Notes: generated by a model from the letters alone, not told the origin. Counted from the stretch's first letter, positions 46,634 to 58,955 are shown. The stretch is 64,000 bases of DNA from Neoscytalidium dimidiatum (GCA_037367355.1 CM074706.1:1550001-1614000); one strand, 5' to 3'. Program-made: numbers and translations.

Positions 46634-48329
46634 GAAATGGGGTTGGTTTGTTTTCTTGCACGGGGGCAGAGCGTGCTTTGCCTGGGGAGGAGGATTATGG
46701 CAGTAAGGCCTGCTCGGGCAGGGTAGTATGCTGAACTTCTGCTTCGAATGCATCATTGTTACCAGCTCTCCGGGTACATCCGACATCAGAGCCTGTTCGT
46801 GGGCAAGGTACGCCAGCTGGGTGGTAGAATTACGTACGTGACTCGGGTTGATGCCGTCTATTTTTTTTTTCGTCTGGCGCGCGGGCGATGCGGCGGAGAG
46901 TCTGGGATACGCGTTGCGGGGGGTGGGGCATGCAACCTCATTGCGGCGAGTGAAGGAGGGCGGCAGCGCAGATCGTCTGGAGCGAAGCAAGCAAGCTTAA
47001 GGCATAGAGTTGCCGGCCAGCTAGCCGGACTCTTCCAGGCTAAGCGAGGGCCGCTCCGCTGGCTGACTTGCAGGCTTCTGGGCCTGTTCTGCGGCGATCA
47101 GCGTGCAAGTGTTCCTTAGTTTTTTTTTTTGTTTTTTTCCTTAACCATGCGGCAACTGCGGACGTGTGATGGAAAGGTCGAGGCGTAGATATCTTGATCA
47201 GCTGTGGCATCACTTCCAGCGTAGGCGTAATAGTAATGCGGCGAGTAAAAGGCTCGTATTGTGGCAGCACCGAAGCACCGACTCCGGCCCAAGGACGCCA
47301 CAGGGTGGTACCTGCCCGATTGCAGCTTCCATGCAGCTCCGCCGTGGCATTCTTGGCGGTTGATTGGAGTCTCCGCTGCCACTCAACTGATCTGATGATA
47401 AAGTGGCATGGGAAATGGGCGGAGAGAGGGCCAAGCCGCTAAAGACGGATCAGATAACTTTCTTGGGACGCGAGCCATTTGGCGCCTCAGTCCTCTTTTC
47501 TTCCTTTTCACCGCGCCCTCGCTTTCGGTCCTGATCGCATCCTTCGTAATGCTGGGCACGGCGTCCTGCGCTCCATCGTCAGCCTACTCAATTTCCGCGC
47601 TGCACTCTCCGGCTTCGGCGGCCTGGTCAGGCCGACGTAGGTGGGCACTTTGCTGTCTCGCCCAGCCGGTGCCAGAACCATCTACTTCGGGTTTCGACGG
47701 TCACGTGTGCAATCCTGCAAAGGTACTGCTGACTTTGGCAAAAGTCATGGCCGGTAAGCTTGACAAAATCCGACCGACACCGTCCTTAGATTATTTCCGT
47801 TGAAGAGATTCTCTATCCCAGAACCCAGAAGGTGTTTAGTTGTGATGACCGTTCCAATCCATTTAGATAGTTCGAGAGAATATGCACTCATAGAAATAAG
47901 TAAGCTCGTGTTTTCCAGCGATTTCTGTCTTTAGTCCACACCACCACTCCTCCCTCCGCACATCTTTGTAGGGATCACCCACTTCCCCGCTCAACCCAAG
48001 AGGCACTCAACAGCGCAGATGACTAACCGCAATCACAGGGTCTGAACTATATGATTTAAGACCTGCTTGCTTTCTCCTCTGCCTTTTTTTCTTCTTCACG
48101 TTGCCCCTCAGATTCTGGCCCCCACTACTTTCACCTGCCGTTTCTAAATACGGTGTCTCGGCCCCCACCCCGCGGCTTATTCTGTAGAGTCAGTGCTCAC
48201 GCCTGTCTCAGCCTCACCGAGGCAACTCACCATGAAGATTCACATCGCGAGAAGGCCGGCATTCCGCATTCATGACCCTACCTCAGCAGGTCTTATTTTT
48301 TGCCCTTTTGTCCCTCACCGTAATTTACC
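46634..48329. other. Intergenic, no gene supported
   Basis: About 1.7 kb with poly-T runs near 46860 and 47120. The plus-strand frame at 47408-47803 shows a hydrophobic patch but no start, splice or family support. Confidence 0.5.
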
Positions 48330-50819
48330 ATGATCTGCGACTTTTGTCGGACTGCGGTGCTGCAAGCCGGTAGGACCTGGGGCTACCACCACAACACTCT
48401 TGCCGGCCTTCAACGATCCGCTCACAAGCAGTGCACATTCTGCTCAACTCTTTATGAAGATGTGGGCTCCTGGGCCCCGGCATTCGCTGAGCTGGAACTG
48501 CCGTTGCATGTCTGGAGCATTCGTCGACACGGCGGAATAAGCAGAGAATCTGAAGCGTACATTGTCATCTCCTTTAGGCCGAACTATGATCCGGAGAACA
48601 CAAGTACAGACGGACTTCCGGAGAGGACGTTCTACATCTTCAAAGATGCAGGTGCGCACTACTGGAAATCTTCAACGCATGAGGAGTCTGACTGACGTGC
48701 GACATCAGACTTGAGACAAGTTCCCTCAGAGCAAGATCTGGGATCGAGTACAGACTCGCCAGAATCAATAGCACAGTGCAGGCGCTGGATGGAGATCTGC
48801 CAGAGCAGCCATCCAAACTGCCGGAAAACCCGTAACAATGCTTTCACGCCTACTCGCCTCCTTGACATCGGATTAGCAGGGAACGACGCAACCGCTCCCA
48901 TCCGCGTCGTCGATACCAAAGCCACGGGCCTCACCGGCGTCAAATACGCCACGCTCTCACACTGCTGGGGCAAGACGCCCTTCATCAACCTTACCCCCGA
49001 AAACGAGCCCATTTTGACCACCCTCGGCGTGCCCTGGACCACGCTGCCCAAAAACTTCCGCCAGGCCATCATCGTCGCGCGCCAGGCCCTCTCCGTGCGC
49101 TACATCTGGATCGACTCGCTCTGCATCATCCAAGGCCCGCACGGCGACTTCCACTCCGAAGCCGCCCTCATGCACGCCGTCTACCGCAACTCGCACTGCA
49201 ACCTCGCCGCCGCCGACTCCGCCGACTCGCGCGGCGGCCTCTTCCGCACCCGCCTCCCGTCCTCCATCCTGCCCCCAACCTTCACCACCCCGCCGCCGTC
49301 ATCCACCACCAACCCCATCTTCCCCCCCAACACCACCTTCGCCGTCCTCCCAGCCTCCCTCTGGCAGTCCCGCCTGCTCGCCTCCCCCATCTACACCCGC
49401 GGCTGGGTCTTCCAGGAGCGCCTGCTCTCCCCGCGCCTCTGCCACTTCACCGCCTCGCAGATCTTCTGGGACTGCGGCTCCCTCTCCGCGTGCGAGGCCC
49501 TGCCGCACGGCCTCCCGGCCCCGCTCGACGCCCCCGCCGCCGCCGACGACCGCCACTGGCGCGCGCGCCTGCAGGACGCGGCCGGCAGCCTGCGCCAGCG
49601 CCCGCTGGCCGGCCCCGCCGACGCCAGCCTCGAGGCCTTCTGGGCCGCCGCCGTGCGCAGCTACACCGCGTGCGGCCTGACCAGCGGCGCCGACAAGCTG
49701 ATCGCCGTGTGGGGCATCGCGAAGCTGGTGCGCGACGCGCTGGGCGAGGCCTACGGCGCCGGCCTGTGGGAGGCCCGGCTGGAGGAGCAGCTGGCGTGGC
49801 GGGTCGACGGCGGCGCCGCGGGCTGGCGGCCGCGGCCGCTGCGCGCGCCCAGTTGGAGCTGGGCGAGCTTGGACGGCGTGGTCGCCGTGGGGGAGCGGAC
49901 CGCCGGCGGCCGGAGGAGGTGCTACGTTGTCGGGGATCATGGCGGCGGGGCGGTGCGGTTTCAAGTGGTCGTTGAGGAGAGGGCGGGCGGGGCTAGGCCG
50001 GCGTTGGGCGCGCGGCGGGGGTCGAGCTGGAGCGAGCAGTTTCGGGCGTGGGATGCGCAGCAGAGGGAGGTGGGGGAGAGGAGGCGGAGGAGTTGGAAGG
50101 TTAGGAGGCAGGAGTCGGGCGAGTCGACGGCGACGGTCTTGTCGAGTGCGTCGTCGCAGGTGACGGACCGGGGGGATCTGCCGCCGGAGTTGAAGAGTTG
50201 GAGCATTGCCGTTCAGGGATCGGTGGGGAGGCTGAAGATTTTCGCTCTGGAAGATTCTGGGAAGTGGGCTGTCGATCTTCCGGGTATGGGTCCGGAGAAC
50301 CTGGCGCTGGAGGTCTTCCCGGATCAACAGCTACCGAGCCCAGTTCATGAGTGCTGCTTCGTGGTGTTGGCGATGAGCAGAGATGGAGCTGAAATGAATG
50401 ACGAGGATGAAGAAGAACTTGGAGATGAGCTGTCTGGTGAAGTATTGAACGAAGATGAAGAGAGCGAGGATATACAGCCCGACGGTATTGGTTTCGAAAC
50501 TAGCAAGGGGATAAGAGAAGAGAGCTGGGGAAGTGAGGAAAGCTCCCGGCCCTCCGAGGCAAGCCGAGTCAGTAGCGATGACACCCAACCCCAGGCTGTT
50601 CCAGAAGCTTACGAGCAACTACCTACCACCTTCTCCGGGGTCGGCATTATCATGCAGCCAACAGGAGAACAAAACCACTTCTACCGGACAGGCGCCTTAC
50701 AGTTCAAAGGCATTGGGCTTGATATCCTCAGAACTCTAGAGCGAGGCTATTTCCATGAAGCTTGCGAAGCCTTGGATAAACCTCATCAAGAGAAGGGTCA
50801 CAATTTCTGGCTGGACTGA
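48330..50819 (+). CDS. HET (heterokaryon incompatibility) domain protein, 810 aa
   Basis: HET domains act as death-inducing effectors in fungal non-self recognition. The model is join(48330..48651,48709..50819) with one 57-bp intron. Residues 1-45 carry cysteines and histidines (ICDFCRTAV, HKQCTFC), a common N-terminal module of HET proteins. The HET domain has its standard motifs: YATLSHCWG at 187-195, LPKNFRQAI near 220-228 and YIWIDSLCIIQ at 239-249. Next comes CNLAAADSADSRGGLF, then RGWVFQERLLSPR and the PSWSWAS-type motif at about 486. The last 200 residues include an acidic disordered stretch (NDEDEEELGDELSGEVLNED). It converges on the NACHT gene at 50864 with 44 bp between stops. The intact frame suggests function. 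Confidence 0.92.
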
Positions 50820-50863
50820 TTGCGAGATACGCTTCTTAATGTCGCTATCATTTCTCTGAAGTG

Positions 50864-52647
50864 TTAAAACACACCTGTAATCCGTCTCTTCAACTTAAAT
50901 CCCCTGTAATCCTTGATATTTACCTTCTCCCTCTTGTTCTTTAACAACTTGCTCACGGCCTTGATATGCTTCCGCATCTTCAACAGCTTCCCAGCACCCA
51001 CCGTGTTCGTCTTCCCCATCCCCGCAAATTCTGCCGTCCTCGACTGTTTCCGCCCATGGTGCCTTCCCATCATCGAATGTTCCCAGAACAGCGCCGCGTT
51101 GTAGTTCTCCCGCACGTAATACCCGAAATACGTATGGTACGCCGCGACCTGCCTCTCCTCGCCCTTCAACTGCACCAGCATTCCGTTCGCCGCTCTGATC
51201 AAATCATCAACGACCAACCCCTTCGACAGCACCGCCACCCCGTCCTTCTTCCCGGCCTCCTCCAACTCCCCTTTCACCTCCTCGAACGTCTTGAACCCGC
51301 AGTCCTCGCAATCCACCGCCACCGAAATCGCCTTCAACCCCAGCTCCCGCTCCGCCGCATCGCCCCTCGCCTGGATCATCCGCACGCCCGCGTCGAAGAA
51401 GTCGACCACGCGCTTCGGCAGCCGGTCGCCCGCGCCGCCCGCGCCGGCTTCGATGTCCTCGACGCTGCCCGCGTCGTGCACCAGCTCGACGAGCAGCCGC
51501 GCGAAGCCGATGTTGCTCTCGGCCTTCTGCGCGATGGCGTGCACGAGCTTCTGCGGGTAGGCGCCGCCGTCGCGTTTGCGCATCAGCGCGCCGAGCGGGG
51601 AGAGGGGCGGCTTGTCGGGTGCGGTGGAGCGCAGGTCGAGGTCGCCGTGGACGGATTCGAGGGCGTGGGCGATGAAGGCGGAGAGGATGGCGTCGTCGGG
51701 GATGCTGATGGTTACGTCGATGTGGTGGTAGGGTTCGGTGAGGAAGAAGCCGTGGCCGCTTGGTCGGGAGTTAGTTTCTGGTTGGGGGGAAAACGGGAGG
51801 GGTGTTTGCATACCAGGTTCGGCAGACGTGCCCGCCTTCTTTGCAGGGGTGGCAGATGATATCGTTTTCATCTTTGCAGCGCTGGCACCACCAGTACGTC
51901 GTTACGCGTGATGGGCCGCACTCTTCGTCGTGGGCGCCCGTATCGCAGCTGACGCTGAGGATTGACGCGTTGTGAGGGACGCGGGATGTGGTCATAATCT
52001 TCAGACCATGGGTTTGGAGTCTCGATAGCTCGACTTCTAGAGCGGAGCTTTCATAGCAGCGGTCGATGTCATCCAGGACCAGGAATGCGCGTTGCAGGCT
52101 TGCTAACCGCTTGGCTAGAGCCTTTCTCAGCAACTGATGTGATCTTCTTCGTCCATTATCTCGGGCTTGCTTGTACGTTTCGTAAAGACGAGCGGCCAGG
52201 TCATCAGCTTCTTGGCATTTAATCGACAGTTGGTAATAGATATTGTCCAGCAAATCCTCGCAGAAGCCGTTCTCCTCGGAGTGATCGACATCCTCTTTCA
52301 GGAAGACGGAGGCAACAACTTCATTTCGTCCCTGGCACTTCTCACGCAGTCGAGCCGCCACCAACGCTGACAGAGTCGTCTGGTAATTTAATAAGTCAGC
52401 AGTGGCATGAATTTTCAGAATGTGGAAATTGCTTAGCGTTTCTTTTTCTTCCGAAATGTCCGTGATCTGCACGTTTGCGACGTTCGTGTCTTACCTTTCC
52501 TGATCCCGGACTACCAACGCACCGAAGCTGCCACAACCGGTCTTCCCGTATCCAATGATCGAATTCTTCCAATTGGAAGAACCAGCCGAATAAGCTGGGG
52601 TAGAGATCAAAGGGCAATTCGTAGAATTCGCTCAGAGCTGGATGCAT
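50864..52647 (-). CDS. NACHT NTPase with embedded ZZ-like zinc finger (about 537 aa)
   Basis: The model is complement(join(50864..51758,51814..52379,52495..52647)). Splicing out the 115-bp intron completes Walker A (GSPGSGKTTL, from residue 46), which would otherwise be broken. Walker B is AFLVLDDIDR near 149-158 and the sensor-like segment is IMTTSRVP. Then a zinc-finger-like cluster is rebuilt across the second intron (55 bp): YWWCQRCKDEN, IICHPCKEGGHVC, RTCGHGF. The sequence HHIDVTISIPDDAILSAFI after it is typical of fungal NACHT proteins carrying this insert. The C-terminus is a basic tail (KLLKNKREKVNIKD) with no ankyrin, WD or TPR repeats. Only about 45 residues precede the P-loop, so an N-terminal effector domain is absent or sits in unrecognised upstream exons. 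Confidence 0.8.
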
Positions 52648-53346
52648 GATCTGTACCGTCTGCGGATGTACCCGTCTGGGGGCCAGAAACTACCGTTCAA
52701 AAAAGTAGCAGAGTAGTATTTGGCCTTTGCGTTCTCTGATGACGTTGAATATGGTGTGTTCTCCTCGGAAAGTCAAGTGGTCTCGGTGGGGTTGAAATGT
52801 TCCCGTTCCCGTGATGCTTTTGCTGCCTTGCACTAGCGTAGAGGCTCGTGGTGGGAGCGGAAGGCAAATGAGCCAACTATAGTAACCGAGTGGTTCGAGG
52901 CTTATTTACTAGATACTAATCTGGAATGGCCTTGGCAAGCCAGCGTTGCACGTGTGGGCTTTCGTCCGCGTCACCGGATGAGCATGCTTAGTGTATTCGA
53001 GAGATGCTCAAATCAACAGACGCAACAGTTAGCCCCCAGGATCGGAGTATTGGCTTTTCTATTTGTGACCTGTGATAGGGCCTCTAGTGTGCCCGGGCGG
53101 TGGAGGCGTTGCTTGGCATAAGCGAGGCGGATGGTGTTGGGGGCCGTTTCGGCACACAAGACTCGATTCGCGTACGTCTCCGAACGGTAAACGGTCCCCA
53201 AAGCAGGCACGGTGGCTTAGCTAGAAGGCCAGTGAGGCTCTGTTCCACGATGAGTAGACTACGGGAAAATTATATAGTAGATGCGACAAGCCATATAATG
53301 TTTAGCGTCTTCGCCCTCCAACCCGTTCTTTTAACTCACGTTCGAG
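52648..53346. other. Intergenic between divergent NACHT and peptidase genes
   Basis: About 700 bp, probably promoter for both genes. It could hide upstream exons of the NACHT gene, but I found no convincing Met-led exon with a matching donor. Confidence 0.45.
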
Positions 53347-55993
53347 ATGTCGCTTCCTCGCTTTGCGGCACTCTCGTGCCTGCTGTTCGGCTCTGCTGTC
53401 TCAAAGCCAGCGCCGAGGCCCGTAGCACAAGCTTCAGCAACCGTCAGCAGCAGCCTGGCCATTCCCACCGTGTGTGGTGACATCATCCAGGATGCTGATT
53501 TCAACGGTAGGTTCAAGAACGCTGACTTCCTTGTATCTGCAGCTAAGAACCCGTCTAGGCGTTTATGTTTTCTCGGCTTCTCAGGCATATCAATGCTTGG
53601 CAAGCGTTCCTTTCAATGATGCCGTCGCTCTGCGGTTCATTGAATACTACAACACCACCATGCAGTTCCAGAGCACATTAGCATACCTGAAGAATCCGCC
53701 TGAAGGATATCAACAGCCGGCAGTTGATTTAATAGATCAACTGGCGGTTATAAAGCAGAACATCTCTGCAGGTTACTACAAGAATCAGTATGCGTTCGAG
53801 GCTGAGGTACAAAAGCTTGTATATTCGGTGCACGACATGCATGTCGACCTTTGGTCTGGCATTCTCTCTGCCTTCGCATTTGGTAGCTCGTACGAAATTG
53901 TATCTGTTTCCAAGGATGGGAAAGAAGCCCCTCAAATCTACATCACCGGTAAGTGCATGTGGGACCGGAAATTCAGCTATGAAACTGACATAGAAACAGG
54001 CGATATTCTATATACCAACGACCCCCAACCCATTACGGCCATTAATGGTGAAGATCCCGTCGAGTTTTTGAGCAAGTTCGCCGCACTTAACTCTCCTGGA
54101 ACGCTTGAGCCACACGCGGATTGGAATCAATTGATGAGCAGCCCAGCAATCGATATCCAAGGGCTCTACAACGTCTTCTCCGGAGGCGCTACCTTCTATC
54201 CCGGTGACAAGCTGACATTCACCTGGGCTGACGACTCATATCTTGACGATGAATGGATTGCCATCTACACCAACCCAGCTCACACGGGACCGCTCACAAC
54301 AGGAGGGGATTTCTACAATTACTTTGTACTTGGTCTCATACCAGCCTCGTACAATGAATCCGTTTATCCCATTTTTGATGACGGCAGTGGCGACGACGAC
54401 ACAAGCAGCGACAACGTGACCAACTGGAACGACGCCAGCTATGGAGCGTATCCCACCAACCCTGTCATCGTCCAGGAAGGCCTCTCTAGTGGGGGTGGCG
54501 GCATTGTCACTGGCTACTTCCTCAATGGCACATCAACAGGCGTTCTCAGCATCCCCAGCTTCGACATGTACGGTGACTACATCGGCAGCTTCGCCCAAGC
54601 TGTCATCAACTTTATCACGCAGGCCCAAGAAGCCAACATCACAAACGTCGTCATCGACTTGCAGCAGAATTTGGGTGGCCAGTCCCTCCTGGCCTACGAC
54701 ACCTACAAGCGCTTCTTCCCGGACGGCGACGCCTACCGGGGCAGCAGACGCCGCAGCCACGCAATGGCCGACGCGCTCGGCCGCGCCACGACCGGCTACT
54801 GGGACAGCCTGCAGCCCGGCACGGACGACTACGACAACTTCTACGAGCTGCTCGCGGCCGACGAGTGGGTCGTGACGGACCGGCTCAACGCCGACACGGG
54901 CGCAAACTTCACGTCGTGGGCAGAATACTACGGACCGCGCACCTACAACGGCGACACCTTCTCCCTCACCGAGCGCTACAACCTCACCTCCGACGTCTTC
55001 TCCGAGAGCGCCTTCGACGGCTGGTCGCTGCCGGACGAGTACCCCGCGCAGCCGTGGCCGGCGGACAAGATCGTCCTGCTCACCGACGGCCTCTGCTCGT
55101 CCACCTGCGCCGAGTTCCTCGAGATGATGACGCAGCGCGGCGCGCGCACCGTCGTCGCCGGCGGCAGGCCGACCCCAGGCCCCATGCAGGCCGCCTCCGG
55201 CACCCGCGGCGCCCGCCTCTACTCGGCCGACCTGCTCGACACGGATATCGAGTGGGTGCGCGACCTGGACAACAGCACGCACGACGACTTGCCGGAAGTG
55301 CGCGACCCGGGCATCCAGACGGTCTCGTTCGCGGGCGTCAACCTGCGCGATCAGGTGAGGGAGGGAGATGGCACGCCCCTGCAGTTCAAGTACCTGGCCG
55401 CGCACTGCAGGATCTACTTCACGCTCGCGAACGTGTACAACATGACGCGTCTGTGGCTGGACGCCGCGACCGCGACTTGGGAGGACGAGGGACTCTGCGT
55501 GGAGGGCTCGACGGGGTACGCGGCGTCCGGGAACGAGACGGCGGCCAAGGCGCCGCCGCCGAGGACCGCGGAGCCGGTGGAGGTGAACGCGCTGGTGGCG
55601 GATTTGGACGTCAATACCGAGGCGGACACGCCGCTGCTCGGCTTGGAGGCGGGTATCGGGACGGAGACGAGCGGCATCCAGCTGTGCCCGAAGAGCGGCG
55701 GGTGCGGCCCGAAGTATAAAGCGGTGCAGAACGTTCCGATCAACTGCGGCAAGACGGTCACGGCGTGCGTGTGCTTGCCGCTGTGCAGCGGAAGCGTGGC
55801 TGGTTCGTGTCCGGGCGGTTTGAGCTGCAAGGATAAGAGCTCGGTGCAGAGCAAGCAGGTTACGAGCACCACGACATCCAGGTCGCCGAAACATGTTATC
55901 GGCTCAAAGGGTGGCTCGGCTGGCACGTGTAGAGAGTCTGGGCAGAGGTTGGCGGGCAGCCGTGCCCTGTGCGGAGCTCAATGGAAGTCGTAA
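53347..55993 (+). CDS. Secreted S41-family peptidase-like protein with Cys-rich tail (847 aa)
   Basis: The model is join(53347..53506,53559..53948,54000..55993). The first intron (52 bp) was placed so that the exon continues into the family segment AYQCLASVPFN; the second (51 bp) is a multiple of three with no stop. The N-terminus is a signal peptide (SLPRFAALSCLLFGSAVSK). A fungal S41-specific N-terminal region follows (QFQSTLAYLKNPP, PAVDL). The peptidase core includes SIPSFDMYGD, VVIDLQQNLGGQ and the nucleophile region LLTDGLCSSTCAEF near residues 545-558, where Ser550 or Ser551 is the likely catalytic serine. Sequon-like Asn sites fit secretion. Residues about 745-790 form a compact eight-cysteine segment before a Ser/Thr-rich end. 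Some S41 relatives process ribosomal peptides in secondary metabolism, but no precursor gene is seen here. Confidence 0.85.
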
Positions 55994-56569
55994 TGAGGCG
56001 AGCTTGGAGAACAGTAAGCCTGTTTGTAAAACTGACGAGTTTCCTTGTAAATATTATACATACTATGATGACCCTTCTGCTACACAAGTTAGACGTTATG
56101 GAGAAAGATGCTGATTATTCTCAATTGCAATCATCACTGATATTGGAATACCTGTCTTCGGGGTATGTTGGATCAATTCGTTTTAGAACGGCCAGCTCGT
56201 ATTGCTTTCGTCGTTTGCCATATGGCTCGCTGGTGTGATATCACATCGTGCGGGCTGGTCTGACCATTTCCAAACGTCTTTGGACCAAGGAAGTTGATAG
56301 CTGACAAGGTCATCTTAAATCGTGTTGCGTATATATAACTCGTGCGTAGAGCTACCAGACCATCACAGGGCAGGCAGGATTACCCAATGCGAGTTCCATT
56401 AATCAATTAGTAGGAAATTGCGAATAATCCGCGTTCTGTACTAACTGCAACAAGGCCAATTATATAGTCATCCTAGTTTGAACGTTCGAATGAACCTTCT
56501 CGATCGGATTTACACCAGACATACGAGCTCGCGGTGGCGCATCACGAAGGAGAATAAGGCTGTGGAGGC
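55994..56569. other. Intergenic, AT-rich
   Basis: About 580 bp between the peptidase gene and the HET relic. AT-rich with no coding frame of note. Confidence 0.5.
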
Positions 56570-57226
56570 TTAGGATTAGATGCGATAATATTTGAGTCGT
56601 ATGCAGTTGAATTTGTAGATGGCGGGAAGACGCTGTCTGTGCACTCGCGTATCGTCGGCACTGTAGACGCTGTTACTGGTGATGAAGGTGACGCCTTCGC
56701 CACTGATCAATTGGCCTTGCTAAACAGGACTCAATGCTCTTTTAAGCTTGCGGAAATGGCAGCGAGTGAATTATCATGAAAAGCTCGGCACGAAATTTGG
56801 GAAGTCCTCATCATTAGTGAAGACGTTCACCAAGATGATGTTCCGTCTTCGCCTGGAGCGCTGGAGGCATCCTTAAGGAATACAGAACGCAAATTGTATA
56901 TGTACTATGTCCGGGAGTTCCGTGCAGCGTTATATGGCCGCAGATTCGCCGTCCTTTCAGGATACGGTTTCGCAATGGTATCTTGCGCAGCTCAGAAAGG
57001 AGATACAGTGTGTCAGCTTGGGGACTGTGATTACCTTGTCGTTTTGCGACCTTTTGGCATAGAGGATTCTTCTTACAAACTCATTGGGGCTTGCTATGTC
57101 CCGTGGTGTTATGCTAGCCAGTATCGAAAGGTGGATACATCGGATGGAGACGCTGAGCCGGCCGCTCGGCGACGTCCAAACAAACATCCAAAAGCTGGAG
57201 CTATAAAGCTCAAAGTGATCTATTAA
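56570..57226 (+). pseudogene. Remnant of the C-terminal half of a HET-domain protein
   Basis: The frame at 56894-57226 ends with a pattern typical of the C-terminus of HET proteins: RRFAVLSGYGFAMV, then KGDTVCQLGDCDYLVVLRP, then YKLIGACYVPW. Upstream, another frame (56570 to the TGA near 56777) reads LDAIIFESYAVEFVDGG and RTQCSFKLAEM, which would be the preceding portion. A stop and frame change separate the two, and no HET catalytic-type motif (LSHCWG-like) is found upstream. It is therefore a truncated relic, unrelated in position to the intact HET gene at 48.3 kb. Confidence 0.55.
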
Positions 57227-57770
57227 TTTTCTTCACGGTGTGAGTTCGCAGAGGTGTCGGATACCTATCCGAAAGATTTCTATTTGACCAGCTGTTCGTT
57301 ACTTATGTTAGGTACTTCATTCGTTTATGTTTAGCTGTTGCTGCGCGCGCATTTTCCTTCTCGTGGGCAACCGCAGGCACAAGGAATTCGCTCATTCTCG
57401 AAGGGCTTAGTAATCCAACACCGGACTTTAGTTATATCACAATGATATTAGCCCCGAACTCTACCGAAACGAGCCGAAACTCAACTATAATTGGTATGAT
57501 GCGGTGTTTGCTTTCCGGTGCTTTCCGAGTTTGCCCGTGATGTAGGTAGGAAAGCGGGGATCAATAGAATAGAGTTCGTAAGCCATGTCTAAGTTTTCCT
57601 CAAAACAAATAACTTCTGATTCCACATGCTACATTCTGACATCATCTATGGTACTTCTCCGTGCGGAAAGTTCTTCTTGTGATAGTATCCACCAATTCCG
57701 ACACCAGCACCCGACATGGATCCCGGATGAAGAAAGTCATGAGTGTTATCCTGAACCATCAGTATCTTCC
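57227..57770. other. Intergenic, promoter side of the dioxygenase-like gene
   Basis: About 540 bp of AT-rich sequence. The frame starting at 57585 is not protein-like. Candidate first-exon Met codons for the next gene occur only at its right end. Confidence 0.45.
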
Positions 57771-58955
57771 ATGCAACGGTTATTCAAATGCCTCCACCAA
57801 GTGAGCCGATTTTAATTCACTAATCGATCTGCTCGGACCTCGGGTGTACTAGTTCTCCGCTTCTTAACCATATAAAATTTGTGCAATTATCCATTTCCAC
57901 GCGACATCTGAAATCGCTGGCAAGTTTGCAATTCAGAAAGAGCGTTCAAAAGAGTCTGGCAGCACGGACTTCTGGACTCGCCAGTCCGAAAATAGCCTCG
58001 AAATCAACCAACGGGTTGGAGCTGACAAGAGACTCGCTGAAAAGGGCATTGACCCGCAATACCAAAGATACATCGACCAAGCCATCGAAAATGGCTACGT
58101 CGTAATTGAGAAGGCCTTCACCGACGCCGAGGTGGACAAAGCCACCACCGAGTTAACCCGTCTTGCCAGCAACGCCTCCGCTGGGCCCGCAGCATCCGGC
58201 GGCCGCAACAAATTCGAAGGATTCAAGACCCGTCGGATCTACGCTCTGCTCAACAAGTCGCGCGTTTTCGATAAGTTCGCCATCCATCCAGTGGTCATGG
58301 CGCTCAACGATTATTTCCTCGACCCAGGCTGGTTGCTGAATGCGTTCCATAGCATCAACATCCAGCCCGGTGAGGATCCGCAGACCCTCCATCACGACGA
58401 TGGCTTCATCACCCTGCCACGCCCACATAGACCATTTGGAACAGTACATATGTTCCAAGTGCCGATGGGCTCGGCATGCGTTCCTTTGGGAGTCTGCTGT
58501 TTGACATCAATCGATAGGCAATCATGGTGGCGCTCGACCCCTACACGTTGACCAACGGCGCCACAGTCGTCGTGCCCAAGTCGCACACATGGGGCGCCCG
58601 CCCTGTTCCCACGCGAGACCAAGCCGAGCCAGTGGTCATGCCCAGGGGAAGCCTGGTTTACTTCCTCGGCACGCTATGGCATGGCGGTGGGCAGAATTCG
58701 ACCAAGGAGGAGCGGCGGGCACTGACGGTGCAGTACTGTCAGCCATGGGTGCGACCGCTCGAGAATCAGTTCCTCGCTGTGGACTGGGAGAAGTTGGATG
58801 AGATTCCACCCCGCCTAGTCGACATGATGGGGTACCAGGTGGGGGCGCCATTTATTGGGTACGCCGACGGGATGAGTCCCCGGAAAGTTGTAGCCAAACG
58901 GCTGCAGCGGAAGAAAGAACAGGAGGAGGAGAAAAGACGTTTGAATAAGCTTTAG
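57771..58955 (+). CDS. Phytanoyl-CoA dioxygenase (PhyH) family protein, N-terminus uncertain
   Basis: Non-haem Fe(II)/2-oxoglutarate oxygenase. The secure part runs from 57937 to 58443 and from 58518 to 58955, with a 74-bp intron (GTACAT..GATAG) that joins PHRPFGT to AIMVALDPYTL. The iron ligands are visible: the HxD of LHHDDGF (about 162-165) and the distal His of LWHGGGQN (234), with the 2-oxoglutarate arginine in KEERRALTVQY. The C-terminus is a basic-acidic helix (QRKKEQEEEKRRL). The frame stays open back to 57868 but contains no ATG there. A possible first exon is 57771-57800 (MQRLFKCLHQ), ending at a GTGAGC donor in phase with acceptors at 57924 or 57936. The neighbouring O-methyltransferase suggests secondary metabolism. 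The substrate is unknown. Confidence 0.75.

Noticed and set aside
57881..58105. Frame resembling a mitochondrial presequence at the PhyH 5' end
   Set aside because: It begins with GTG and is out of frame with the conserved PhyH domain.
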